A DNA stretch of 64,000 nt, from contig JBANDB010000001.1 in NCBI GenBank assembly GCA_037576215.1, positions 2,170,001-2,234,000 on the forward strand, read 5' to 3'. The stretch is from Armillaria gallica (Eukaryota > Basidiomycota > Agaricomycetes > Agaricales > Physalacriaceae). This document shows, one piece after another, positions 45,154 through 57,835 of this stretch (position 1 is its first letter; the number at the start of each line of letters is the position of its first letter). Below the pieces are notes generated by a model. It did not search any database. It was not told where the DNA came from and saw nothing but the letters and a program-made list of their open reading frames with translations. The translations under genes and the position numbers were made by a program.

Positions 45154-48100
45154 ATGCGGACGTCTGCCGTATGGGTGCTGTTCAGCAGCCTTTTCGTTAT
45201 TTGCTCAGCCGGTCCACCTGTTAAAGTCTCGCTGAGGTCGTCATGGCGAGCACCACCAGTTCTTGTCGAAATAATGTGCGTTTCCCTGCCTTGTTACCCG
45301 ACCAAGCCTTACATTGATGCGTCGAAAGTGAAACGATCGCACTAGAGAATCCAGAAGCATTTTTCCCATTCGTCGACAGCCTAACGAACCCTGAGACGCG
45401 TGCGCTCGCAAAAGACCTTAGCCCCGAAGCTGTGCATCAGCTCGCGCTGCAAGCAGCAGTAGCAGGCGGGTTTCTTTCGGAGCCGGGGGCACTGACCGCT
45501 GTAGAAATGAACCTGGCAATGCACTCTGCAACACCGAAAATTGAAGCTTTTTATCAACACTACTCTGATCTGAATTCGAAAGTCGATTGCGGCTCTTGGG
45601 TTGACTGGTACGGCACAGTCGTGTGTGACGTGGAGACTCTGGTCCAGCTTGCGGGTAGGGAGACCATCGATTCGAACGAAGGCATACCGTGAGTGGCGCT
45701 GTCTTTTGATACTCGTTCCCATTTTACCTGTCGTCAGTACTCCTTTCAGCCGACCCAAAATTCTGTCCTTTGATCACGTCAGCCCTTCCCCCAGCCTGAC
45801 TTTGGACACTCCGCCTCGCACGGCCATTCTATACGCGTCTTTAGACTCGGAAAACTTCCGCGAGCTGCATTCGTATTTGTTATCCCATGCTTCATCGAAC
45901 AGCATTGAATATGTCTTGCGATATATTCCTCCCCAGCAAGCCGACGATGCTCCAAGAAGCTTCTTGTCCGGCTACGGTGTCGCGCTGGACCTCAAGAAGA
46001 TGGATTACTTGGCAGTGGATGACCGAAACATGAACGGTGGAGGTCTGTCGTTTCCCTCGGCTTGCCCGACCACCCGTGCTAACCTAATGAAACGTAGCGG
46101 GAGCCGCAGACGATATCTCGGAGGAGATTGGGAAACGCATTGATGCCGTGGCATCCTTGATAGAAGCATATCCGGAGAATACCACTGCACCGGAGGCTAC
46201 AGTACCGCTCACAGAAGCAGAGATCTTAGGTTGGTAATCCAGCAACCGTGGTCACAGTTTGATATTGACGCTGTCCACAGAACTAAGTTGGAAAGCATCT
46301 CAAATCATTGCTGAATCCTCCGAACCTCTGGATACACTTAGAATCATTTCACAAGACTTTCCTAAATATGCCACCTCGCTCGGAAGGCGCGTCGGGGTAA
46401 ATGAGAGCGTCGCTGAAGAACTACACAACAATCAACTCAGAGTACAAGCCGGTGGACATGCGTTCTGGTTCAATGGGGCACCTATGGCAGAAAAGGATGT
46501 TACGCCGTATGGATTGCTGAGAATGTTTCGCAAGGAGCGTGGAATAATGTCGTCGTTGACTTCTTTGGGTCTTTCAAGGGCTCAGGCGATGGAGCTGCTC
46601 ACCCATCCTATCATCGCAGCTGGTCAGGGTGACAAGGCTGGCTTTGATGGTTTCGTTGATGCCAGCGATCGACCTGAAGGAGGCGAAGTCATTACTTGGT
46701 GGAACGACCTGGAAAAGGATAGCAGGTACGTTATGCGTATCTAGTCACTGTTTGCATGACTAACCATGTTGCAGATATCAGCGTTGGGAACCAGCTATTT
46801 CTACTGTGCGTCTTCCCGGCCACGTTATAATTGGTCCTCTATGCTAACCCCCACTAGCTCCTCCGGCCTTTGTATCCAGGACAGTTCCATAACATTAAAC
46901 TAAACATCTTCAACATCGTTTTGGTACTAGACTTATCTCAGACCAATGCATTGACTTTCATTGGTGGCGCGGTAGCTAACATCATCGAAAGAAGCTTCCC
47001 TTTCCGCTTTGGCATAGTGCCTAGCATTGAAAGCGAAGATGGTATGTAGATCTCCTTACATCAGTGCCAAGGAGGTGACCTCAGTTAAAATTCAGGTCTC
47101 AAGATGGCCAGGTTGTTCTACTTCCTCGTGGATAATTTTGGCAGGAAGAAGACGATGGGGTATTTGAAGAAGGTGATTGCGTCATCACCTTTGGCACAAT
47201 TATTCTAACTGATTGTGGTAGTTGTCGCTGGTCGGTATGCCGCCGCAACATAGGAAACCTAACGTTCAATGGGATCTAGTCCGCTCGGAGTTTGAAGATC
47301 TGTTGGATGTGGAGGAGTCGGAAATCGAAGATGCAATCTTCGATAGCATCCTTGAGGGACAAGTAGGGGTCTCTAAGTCTTTTGACAGGATCGACGCATA
47401 CGCCAAGCGTATAGGCGCTTCCTTGTCTTCCAATCCAGAAGGACATTGTTTTGTCAACGGGAAGCACTTTGAGATGAGCGAGGTAAAGGGAACTCGTATG
47501 CTGTGTCAACTACATCGACTTACTTCTTTCCAGACCTTCCTTCGTAGCATGCAAATGGAGGTAACCAGACAGATACAGCACCTTCAAGAACAGGTATTAT
47601 TTTTATTGGCGATGGTACCCTCTGTGGCTCACGACGTGTGCAGTTATACGAAGGAAAACTCACAGACGACAATAGCAGTTCCATGTCAACGTACTTTTAC
47701 GACCTCCCCACGACGCAGAAAACGAGGAACCGGTTCATCATTCCTTCAAATGCGATCGGAAGCTTGCGCATATACAACCTTCCTGAACTATTTGCTCGTA
47801 CAGGCTTCGACATCGGTCCCGGTGCTTTCATATATCCTCGTGGGTGACGCTCTGTTCTCGTTTTAGTATTCGCTTACAGGTTATGCTGCAGCTGAGGGGG
47901 AAACACCCCTTACACTCTTTCTCATCGCTGATTTTAACACCGAGGAAGGGCTCGAACTCTTAAAGTCAGCATTGGCATCGATTGTAAGTTCTTCATCATT
48001 CCTCTCGCTATGGAACGCCGAAAACTTGGTACCCATAGGACGAACAATCTGAAACACGGCTTTCGTTCATTCACAATCCAAGTGATCCAAAGTTGGATAT

Positions 48101-51100
48101 TACGGCACAGCGCACACCGGTCGCGTGGCTGTTAATGCATTTCATATCCAAGGGGCTCCTGTCGAAGTCATTACCAACCCAATTGATGGGAGCTTTGGGA
48201 CTGGAGGCCCCTCTGTCAGCGGATGGAGGACGCTCTCAGATACCCTTGTCTCAAGAGGGCACCTTTCAGGCACTTGCAGGACAATCGGAAGTCGATGCTG
48301 AAAAGATCGCTCAGCTCATGAAGAGTAGCCGTTTACTGATCCGTGACATACAACTACCTGCGGGCTCCCAAGGCATTCTTGTAAACGGAAGAGTAAGTGA
48401 AACACTCCATCACTCATACTTTTCTTATGACCAACAATGAAACACAGGTTATTGGGCCATTGGAGACTAAAGAATTTGGTTCTGCGGATTTTCATGCGTT
48501 GGAAACGTACGAGCTGCGTCGGCGAGTCGAATCTGTGGTCTCTGCGATACATAACGTGTTGCCCTCCGTTGCATCGCTTGATCGGCAAGTTAAAATCTCC
48601 TTCCAACCTACGTGTGACTTACAAAATAGTTAGTGCGTCGTTGGCCAACCTGGTGTCGCTGGGTTCGTCGGTCATATCATCAATAAGCTTGCCCGATCCA
48701 AGTGAGGCTGGTCTTTTCGATACAGCCCCGAGACCCCGCCAAAGAAGCTACAGGATCCTCGAGAGCGAGTATACGTGCGTTCTGAGGGTATTCATCTGTT
48801 CAGTTTTTTCATTCTATCCATCAGGGGTTTCGAGTATGGTGACAACACCACGGCGTTGTATCAAATATCTGTCATTATCGACCCTGTCGGCGAAATGGCC
48901 CAGCGTTGGTCAAGTATATTACAGGTATGTCAACGATCCTCTGATGGATTTTCATCGAAGTTAAATGTCGATATAGTGGATATCTACATTTCCAGACACC
49001 TACATTGAGATACACTTGAATCCTGGACCACACAGTGAAGTTCGTCTCCGTCATCTAATTCTTTGTACGGTTTCTGATAGTGACGTAGATCCCACTGAAA
49101 CGATTCTTCCGTTATAACCTGATCCCGTCTCTGTCTTTTGATGACGATGGGTACGTGGTGCACTGGCCTTTGACTTACAGAGGTTGACTTGATTGCAGAC
49201 ATGAGCTTCCCGCGCAAACCATCTTCGAAGACCTGCCCGTCGAGCCTATCTATACGCTTGCTATGGATGTGCCTTCCTCCTGGCTTGTTCGACCAAGAGA
49301 GGCGCTATATGATTTGGATAATATCCAACTGGGTAATATATCACCAGAAGATAGCAGTGTCGACGCTGTGTTTGATCTAGACTACATCGTCGTGGAAGGA
49401 CATGCTCGCGAGACCGTAACCGGAGCGCCTCCTCGAGGTGTCCAATTAGAGTTGCGTAGCGGCGACAACGCGGCGGTCGATGACACCCTCATCACAGCTA
49501 ACCTGGGCTACTTCCAATTCAAGACCAAACCTGGGGTGTTCAAACTGGAGATTCGAGAAGGGCGCGGACGAGATATTTTCACTATCGACAGTGTCGGTAA
49601 TGAAGGATGGAATAGTCCGAGTGTGGATGCCGTAGGGAATGAGATAACGGTTACGAGCTTCGAAGGCTTGACTTTGTACCCACGGTTTAACAGGGTACCT
49701 GGGATGGAGACAGTTGATGTGCTTGACCCGCGATACAAGAAAGCCGATGATTCCGAGGGGATGTTGGGTGGCATAACTTCGCTGTAGGGGACCCGTATAT
49801 TGTCAACTTTTGACGTTCTCTGACATCCTCTCAGATTCAGATCTATCTTCGGTTCTACCGATTCCTCCGTAGCCGTCGCTAACAAACAAGCCGATATCAA
49901 CATTTTCACTGTTGCTTCGGGATTGCTGTACGAGGTAAGTGACGTCCCGTTGCCCTATGATGGTGATGTCTGAACGTTGTGCAGAGGTTTGCCTCGATTA
50001 TGATTCTTAGCGTGATGCGCAATACCAAGAGCACAGTCAAGTTTTGGTTCATCGAAAACTTCCTTTCACCCTCTTTCCTAGTTCGTAAACATCACATTGA
50101 ATTCACTGGCAGTTATCTGATTTTCTTACAGGAATTCATTCCTCATCTTGCCAAGGTCTATGGATTCCAATACGAGCTGGTGACTTATAAGTGGCCATCG
50201 TGGTTGCGTGCTCAGAAGGAGAAACAAAGGATCATATGGGCGTACAAGATACTTTTCTTAGATGTCCTTTTCCCTATGGACCTCAAGAAAGTTATCTTTG
50301 TAGACGCAGACCAGATAGTCAGAGCTGATCTTCAGGAACTCGTGGACTTGGATCTTCATGGTGCACCTTATGGTTACACGCCCATGGGCGATGATAATAC
50401 CGACATGGAAGGCTTCCGCTTTTGGAAGACAGGGTATTGGAAGGATTTCCTGAAGGGACGACCCTATCATATCAGGTAGGAATCTGTTGTTGCCTCACCT
50501 TGTGTCGCACGTTGCTCATGAGATCCCGTAGTGCGCTGTATGTTGTTGATCTTGTTCGATTCCGTCAAGTAAGTCCCTCTGCTCCATGCGACCATTTACT
50601 TCTGCTGATCCACTGTAGTTCGCTGCCGGTGTACGTGGACTTGCGCCCGCAACAATCACAACTATTGAGATACTCACCTTGCACAGGACATACTACGTGG
50701 TCAATATCAGCAACTATCAGCAGATCCCAATTCGTTGTCGAATTTGGACCAAGGTTTGACTATATATTTGTTATCTCTATTCTATCAATCGACGTTTCAT
50801 GCATGCAGACTTGCCAAACAATCTCCAACGCGAAGTCCCGATAGTAAGTGTTTTTGTAGCGGAGCACAATTATGTCGTAGTGACGATTGTTCTGCTAGTT
50901 TTCATTGCATGAAGACTGGCTTTGGGTAAGTCTGTCGTTCCAAGTTCTCATCCGTCTAACTAAAATATCCGCGATGTCAGTGCGAAACTTGGTGTAAGTA
51001 TCACCGACAACATCTTGTTCCTATCATTCATCGTTCCTCAGGTAGCAAGGACCGACTGCATAGGGCGAAGACCATCGACCTTTGTCAGAACCCGCTAACG

Positions 51101-51395
51101 GTAAGCATCGGCAGTAATTCAATCCTGGTCTGTCCTAATCGCGTTACGAAAACAGAAAGAGCCCAAATTAGCAAGAGCGCGACAAATACCTGAGTGGGAA
51201 GTATATGACACAGAGATCTCTCAATTTACTCGCAAGCTTGCTGAAAAGGGCCTCGTCAAATCACGTATTGCCGCTGCTGATACCAATGTGCTGGCTGGCG
51301 CTGGAAGTGCGCCCAGTAGTAGTCCTGAATCTACGGCTGACCCGACGGATACCAGTGGAGCGGATCCCGCGGATGGTTTCAGAGAAGAACTATAG
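45154..51395 (+). CDS. UDP-glucose:glycoprotein glucosyltransferase (UGGT)
   Basis: A large gene with at least 15 exons (for example 45154-45275, 45329-45688, a piece from 45739). It opens with a signal peptide ([19 protein letters not shown]) and then [18 protein letters not shown]. The long first part fits the chain of thioredoxin-like domains that sense misfolded glycoproteins. The C-terminal third, from about 49860, is a GT24 catalytic domain: [62 protein letters not shown] and the metal-binding [15 protein letters not shown] (DxD). It ends LHEDWLWCETWC and a charged tail closing in REEL at 51393, which resembles an ER-retrieval tetrapeptide. The enzyme re-adds glucose to unfolded glycoproteins for calnexin in the ER lumen. 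Not every internal exon border was checked. Confidence 0.93.
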
Positions 51396-53335
51396 GATCA
51401 AGTATACTATACACTGATTGTAGAGATACGGAGAGTACATCAAGTGCGAACAGCGCAATGGCCATTGCCAGCGTGCAGCTTGCAAATTGGATGAAAGGAG
51501 GGGTGTAGTACTTATCGGTGATAATAGAGCCATACATACGCCGTTTATATTCCTAAAACAACTTGGTGCGGACTTGCGTAGCTCGGGTCGGTTGAGACAA
51601 GTTTCGGAAGGAGAGCAACGACATACGTTGGCAATTGGAGTGGTAACATAAATGTTCTAAAATCGACGCTGAAATGCTAAGACCACTTGAGAGTTCTTAC
51701 ATATATGTGTTGTACAGCCTTGCTTGGCGGAATGCTGTCGTTTTCCGGCGGTGGCGTACTTGCTAAGTACAAGACCAGGGAAACTCAAGACTTCGGTACT
51801 GGTGGAACATGATGATCACCCTTTGCCTGATCACCTTGGATCATGATCGAAGTCAAAAGCCACAAAGCCGGCGAATTACAAGAGGCCGAATTGCCATTCG
51901 TCGAGAACATATGGGTCAGTCAGTGACACGAATCTGACGGCCGCAGTGTCTCATGCCAAGAGCATAACGTCGTCAGAGCAGCGGGAACATATGGTTGTTC
52001 GGTGTCGACCTTAAAGAATGTGGCCATAATATGGACTGATTGCCAAAGTCCTTATGTTCGGAACCTCAGTTTCGATCGGGGTAAAGGCCCCGAATAGGGC
52101 CCACAGACGATGAAGCGAGTTATATTGCTATATGATAGACTTCGGAATGCAACAGATGTGAGTGAAGGAAGTTCATTGGGCAGTCCCCCAACCGTGTTGA
52201 TTCTCTATGAGCGATCATTTTGGCAGATAAGATGGTGAGGGTCTCGATTGGCCATGAAGTTGAATGTTGAAGCCTCGAGACCATATGCAAGTGAAGCCAG
52301 GGATCCAGTATTCCCTTCGATGTGCTACAAGGGATCGCAACTTATCTCATGATTGATGGTCAGGCGCATCCTCGATTCTCCGATCCTCCGATGCCCTTCG
52401 TTCTTTGATTTTAACGCCAGGCGTCCATTCAGCGTATCTCAAAACAACTTAAATGGAACGTCTATATATAAGCCATTAAGGTCCCCTCATGTTATTTCGT
52501 ACCGTTGCCGGAAAGAACACCACCATAGGAGGACTGTGATACGGCCGTTGTGCCAAACGTACAGCAGGAACTGTCGTGCCGCACTCCAGTCAGGTTTGAA
52601 TGGGGTCTTTATCGTCGGTAATCATGCTGGAAAGACTTTTGACCCCAAATTGTAACCTTCGCGCAGCGACATTCGCGACATTCAGTATGGGGATATTCCC
52701 ACCCTTGATTTCGTTGTGTCATTGATTTCGTTGTGAATGACACAGAAGTCGTGCATCCAGCTATTCCAGAGGTCAAAGGGGGAGAGGGTCATGGCGCCCT
52801 TTGAGACGACTAGACTCATGGTCATGAGATCGGGCCACATCATGAATCATGATATCCAAATCGCTGAACATCCCAAGGTTTCCAGACACAAGGCTCCGCT
52901 GGACACATAAGAAGCTGCCAAGACCCATAGATCAGGGCTTCCTTTTCCTGCATTGTCATTTTCTGTGCCATTGCTATCTCGTCACTGAACGCGGGACGAG
53001 AATTCAAGTTCAAACCAAGTACTTAGACCCATTCGATGCCATGCGCTTCGGGATCTATGCAAATTGTGACGAGGGTGAAGATGACATGAAGGTTCTCTGA
53101 GTTCGCCCATGGTGCAGTGATTCATAGAGACGACTAATAAACATCTGAAGGCCAGACCGCGCCAGTTGAACGAAGTTGGAAAGAAAATCACGGCATTTCG
53201 GGCCGATGTCTTTGATGAAGACCACGTGCATTTATTTTTTCGGATCCGGAATCCGCTGCTTGGTAGTCCTTACTCATCTTTCACCATCACACCTATCCTT
53301 AATCTACAGTTACTAGCGATCTCTGGTCAAACTAA
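51396..53335. other. Long intergenic stretch, no confident gene
   Basis: About 1.9 kb between UGGT and NMD3. Small frames such as 52353-52655 and 52849-53100 have no motifs or splice partners. Composition is even, with no clear tandem repeat. It may hold a decayed gene or noncoding transcripts. Confidence 0.4.
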
Positions 53336-55244
53336 ATGGAATTTGTGGCTGCACCGCCAGTTCATAGAGTTCTCTGCGCGGACTGTGGTGCGAGCTATTT
53401 TTCCACGAAGAAAAGAAAACTATATCAAACTAAAATTTTGTAGGAACGCCCATCGTCCCTAATTCCGCCAATCTATGTGTAGCTTGTCTACGGAATACGT
53501 GAGTGTCTTCTCAAACTTCTGTACGCGCGATCGTCTGATTTTATCAGGCAAGATATCACCGAAGGCATCCCGAAGCAAGGTATGTTATATTTCAGTACCA
53601 GCAACAAATATACAACTTGATTCTTCCCGTTAGCATCTGTATCATTCTGTCGAAACTGTGAACGATTTCTCGCGCCGCCCCAATCATGGGTGCTTGCTAG
53701 ACCAGAATCCTCCGAGTTGCTCGCTATCTGCCTAAAGAAGCTGAAAGGTCTTAATAAAGTCCGGCTGACTGAGGCACACTTCATATGGACCGAGCCGCAT
53801 TCTAAACGGCTGCGCGTGTCACTGACTATTCAAAAAGAGGTGCGATCGCCTTGACTCTGATGGATTCATTGTAATACTGATGTTTACTTAGGTTCTCACA
53901 AACACCATATTAGAGCAGACGTTTGAGGTAGAGTACCTGGTGCAGCATGGACAATGTCCCGATTGCGCAAAACTTGCAGCCAAAAATACCTGGAAAGCAC
54001 TTGTACAAGTGCGCCAAAAAGTTGCACACAAACGGACATTTTTGTTCCTAGAGCAGCTCATTCTGAAGCACGGCACTCAGAAGGACACAATTTCTGTAAA
54101 AGAAGTTCGGGATGGCCTCGATTTCTTCTACAGCCAGCGTAGTCATGCCCTGAAGATGGTTGAGTTCCTGGGTGGAGTCGTGCCTATCCGGTGAGAGAAG
54201 TTTCATACTATACCTGCACCACATTCTTACGTCTTTCATAGTCAAAAAGCATCGGAACAACTATTGTCGTCTGATACTCACACTAACACCGCCAACTTCA
54301 AGTATACTTATTCCGTTGAGATCATTCCCATATGCAAAGACGATCTCGTTTGCATTCCGCTTAAGCAAGCGCGGCAACTGGCGAATATAAACCCTCTGAC
54401 ATTATGTACCCGCGTCGGGAACTCGCTTCAGCTTATCGACCCATCTACCCTGCAAGCCTGCGAAATCTCAGCTCCCACATATTGGCGCACGCCCTTCGAT
54501 TCTCTTGCCGCCGTGTCCGATCTCGTGGAATTTACTGTTCTCGACATCGAACCCGATGGCCGGTCTCGGGGAAAGTATGTCCTCGCTGACGCCCAAGTGG
54601 CCCTGGCGGGCGCTTTCCGATCCGGAGGAATCAACACCGATGACGACGGCATGATGGACTACGAGAGCAATGGCTTTACAAACCAAATATTCCACACGCG
54701 GACCCATCTAGGGGGGATCCTCCAACCAGGAGATACCGTCCTCGGATACCATCTCACGAACGCGAACTTCAACTCGGATGATTTTGCACAGCTTTCCTCC
54801 GATCGGATACCAGACATAATATTGGTGAAGAAGACATATCCTAACAGACGTAAGAAGAACCGGGCCAGAAATTGGAAGCTGAGGAGTATCGGCAAAGAAG
54901 CTGGAGAAGAGGGAGAGACTGGCGGTGGACGGGGCGTCGTTGGCCGGATGGGAGGCAGGGATCAAAAGAAGATCGAGGAAGATTACGAGTTGTTCCTTCG
55001 GGATATCGAGGAAGATGAAGAGATTAGAGGGGCGGTGAATCTGTACAAGGCTGGGGACGTGCCGATGAAAACAGACAAGGAGAAGTCTAGAGGGAAGCGG
55101 AACAACCAATACGCGATGGAGGTCGACGAAACGCCTGCCGTCGAAACGGATGATGAACACGAGGAGGCCGATTTCCCGGAGGTCAGGCTGGAAGAGCTGT
55201 TGGAGGACTTTGACGAGATGACATTGGGTGATCATAACGAGTAG
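53336..55244 (+). CDS. NMD3: 60S ribosomal export adaptor NMD3
   Basis: Six exons: 53336-53387, 53444-53498, 53548-53579, 53634-53839, 53892-54190 and 54242-55244; the product is 548 residues. The first intron falls inside the zinc motif: VLCADCG joins GTPIVPNSANLCVACL, then DITEGIPKQASVSFCRNCERF, giving the paired CxxC zinc-binding sites of NMD3. Further along come YLVQHGQCPDCAKLAAKNTW, HALKMVEFLGGVVP, PLTLCTRVGNSLQLIDP and IFHTRTHLGGILQPGDTVLGYHL. The C-terminal 150 residues are acidic and charged, where the family carries nuclear import and Crm1-dependent export signals; a leucine-rich acidic end (LEELLEDFDEMTL) fits an export signal. NMD3 bridges the pre-60S particle to Crm1 for nuclear exit. 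Confidence 0.95.
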
Positions 55245-57710
55245 TCGACAACATATTTCGCGTTCCATCGATTGTCGAGACTTAGAATTTGCCGTGGGGT
55301 CACCATCGTTTCAGTGGAATTTGATCGTTTTTGTAGCGCGTCATGGCGGGTCAAGGCACGGTATCAGAACAAGTATCCTTATGAAGGTAAAGTGAGTAGA
55401 GCTAGGTCCATCGTGTCGATATCATTTTCATGTTGACGTTCGTCTCGTGGAAGTCCAGAACTTTTGGTAGGGGCTGCGAGAGGATTCATTAGACAGAAAA
55501 GAGAACGTCTTCGGGACAGCTGAAGATCGAGATTTGGTTGAAATATGAACGTGAATGTCTTGCCAAGCGGGTTGTTATCGCCAGTGTTTAGTCTCGGAAG
55601 AGTACGGCGGAGTCAATTCATTGAACGACGGAAGGATTAACGGACACTAACGGCAAACACAATGGCCGCAGACCATAGCAGTTAGTCTATTTATGTCCTT
55701 TATATAGGTATACATAATTCGAAGTCGTACATCTTGTCAGAGTAGTAGAGTTTCGTCCCTATTACCCCGCGTGCCGCTTAGCGTTTGGCAGAATCTTAAT
55801 TGCAACGTGCGTGTCAGCTTATCTCTATCAAATAGCGATAACATTATATTGTTAATGTTCAGATGTGTTCGAATCACCTGCTCGCCTCGTCGAATTGACG
55901 ATTAGGTTTGTCGTGATCGTGGACGTGTTCCGAGTCTTCCGACGCGTCTCGTTTTCATCATGTGATGAAGCATCAATGAATTTGTGCTTTGCATCAAGGG
56001 CGTCCAGACCCAATTCCCCGCGTTGCCCATCCAAGATTCACGTCGACGGTGGGGCTTATTGTACTGACAATGCTTGGGAGTAGTAACCATCGTAATCAGT
56101 CGTTTCCACCGCCGCAGCAGGGAGGCAACCATCTAGACGACATCAACGTACGTACAGTGACGGGGCCCCACAAGGAAGATTGCTCGGACCGTACAGCACA
56201 GCTATCTGCATGCTGTAGTTTGCGTAGGTGCCCAACGGCGATGTCCTCCTGTGCCCCATCTGATAGCCTTCCAAGCACCGGCCTTGAGCGGCAATACGGG
56301 GTACCATGGTAAGTACCTGGGACTCGGCTACTTTGCAGTTATGACACTAACTGGATATGACGCTACTGCTGGCGTTCAAACAAGCGAGGACAAGTCATCT
56401 GAACGCTGTTTACTCGTATGTTGGAGGCCTATAATTAGTGTCTTGTTATTATTACCTGTCTCCATTTCGTATTACGGAGATCGACGGGTGGATGTGGGAC
56501 TGTCTGGTTGTACGCAGTAGCGCTTTCGACATGAAGGGAACCTCACATGTCGTTGAATTCGAATTCAAGGGATTGAACTTGCAGGCTGCCGCCGGTACAA
56601 GTATGGATAATATGTTTTCCGCGACGCTGGCCGCCATGGGTAAAAATAACCAGGTACAGTAAATATAGCATGACCCCCCTTTTCCTTCAAGTTCCAGTCC
56701 AAAATGCGAAGCGCGTAAATGATGCACATGGCTGCAAATATGACCCGGATCCAATGAGGGAGGAGTGGTTCGTCATGATGTCATGTCCGATTGCTTATTA
56801 TTGTTGAAGGTAAAGGTTACTCCTCGCCGACGCCGGATGGTCGGATGTCAGCGTGATGATGCATGGGCACGATGTTCTCGCAGCCTCCAGGGGGGTGAGG
56901 GATATTGGCGAGTGGATGTAAAGGCGTGTATACGACCATCATCAGTGCTTCGTGCGACATTCAAATCGGATCTTTGGCGGGGAAAAGAGGCGCGAGTCTT
57001 TCCGAAGGTCGTGTGCTGGCCGATAAGTAAGTCGAGTAAGCCACGCTCTCGGGTATACGGCAGGTGGCTGTCACACTGCTCACTGGGCTTGGGGAATGCA
57101 TTCCCTAGCCAAGAGCCAAGAAAAGAAGTCGCGAAGGCGGGAAGCACGCGCCACGCCTTGGATATTTGCCTTTTATTTCATCAAATGCTACTATATTCCT
57201 AAACTATGTGAATGGGGCAGGGTATACCATGGAATACCATGGAAATCAGAAGCGTGAGACGAGTAGCGGGACGAGTACCTTCTTTGATGTACCCTGAATG
57301 ACGACAATCGGGGTAGCGAATGCCCGCGGAAAAAACGGACGTCGCACGATTGAAGAGGAAAAGAGAGGATACGGATATTCGGACCTATCTGGAATATTAC
57401 TAGGACTGCCGTCCCGATACCGTTCGCCGTAGAATCCGCTAGCCGGCGTTAGTGCGAAATCAGAAAGTAGCAGGAAGAATCTTAAGAATCCGTAGAGGAA
57501 TGCAACGCTATCAGAGGAGGAATCCAGGGAAGGAGCACAAGGCAAGAGGAATGCGGAGGAAAGAAATATGTACAATACATACAGAAATTATTTATTTTTG
57601 AGGCAAAATTCAGTCGCGGTGGCGGCACTTGTTTCAGGTTTACATTTTTACCCGATCTCCGACATCCGATCCGTGACCTGAAATAAAACCCAACATAGCT
57701 ACCCTCGACA
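55245..57710. other. Long intergenic stretch upstream of PMA1
   Basis: About 2.5 kb with only short overlapping frames. A piece near 56520-56660 (SHVVEFEFKGLNLQAAAGTS) is open but isolated. The tandem word ATACCATGGA occurs twice near 57224-57243. An extended upstream region is common for the strongly expressed proton pump gene. Confidence 0.4.
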
Positions 57711-57775
57711 GCATTCTCTTCCCTCTCCCACCATCGTCGTCCGCTCTGTCTCTTTTTTCTCTCTAGTCACTGCGC
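57711..57775 (+). promoter_or_regulatory. PMA1: Pyrimidine-rich tract before PMA1
   Basis: A C/T-dominated run, ending TCTTTTTTCTCTCTAG, lies 60-125 bp ahead of the PMA1 start. CT-rich tracts are common near transcription starts of strongly expressed fungal genes. The final CTAG could also be the acceptor of a 5' UTR intron. Confidence 0.5.
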
Positions 57776-57835
57776 TGCCCGTGAAGGGACCTTTCCCGCC
57801 TCTCTTCTCCCCTACTCCCGCTTATCGATAATACA

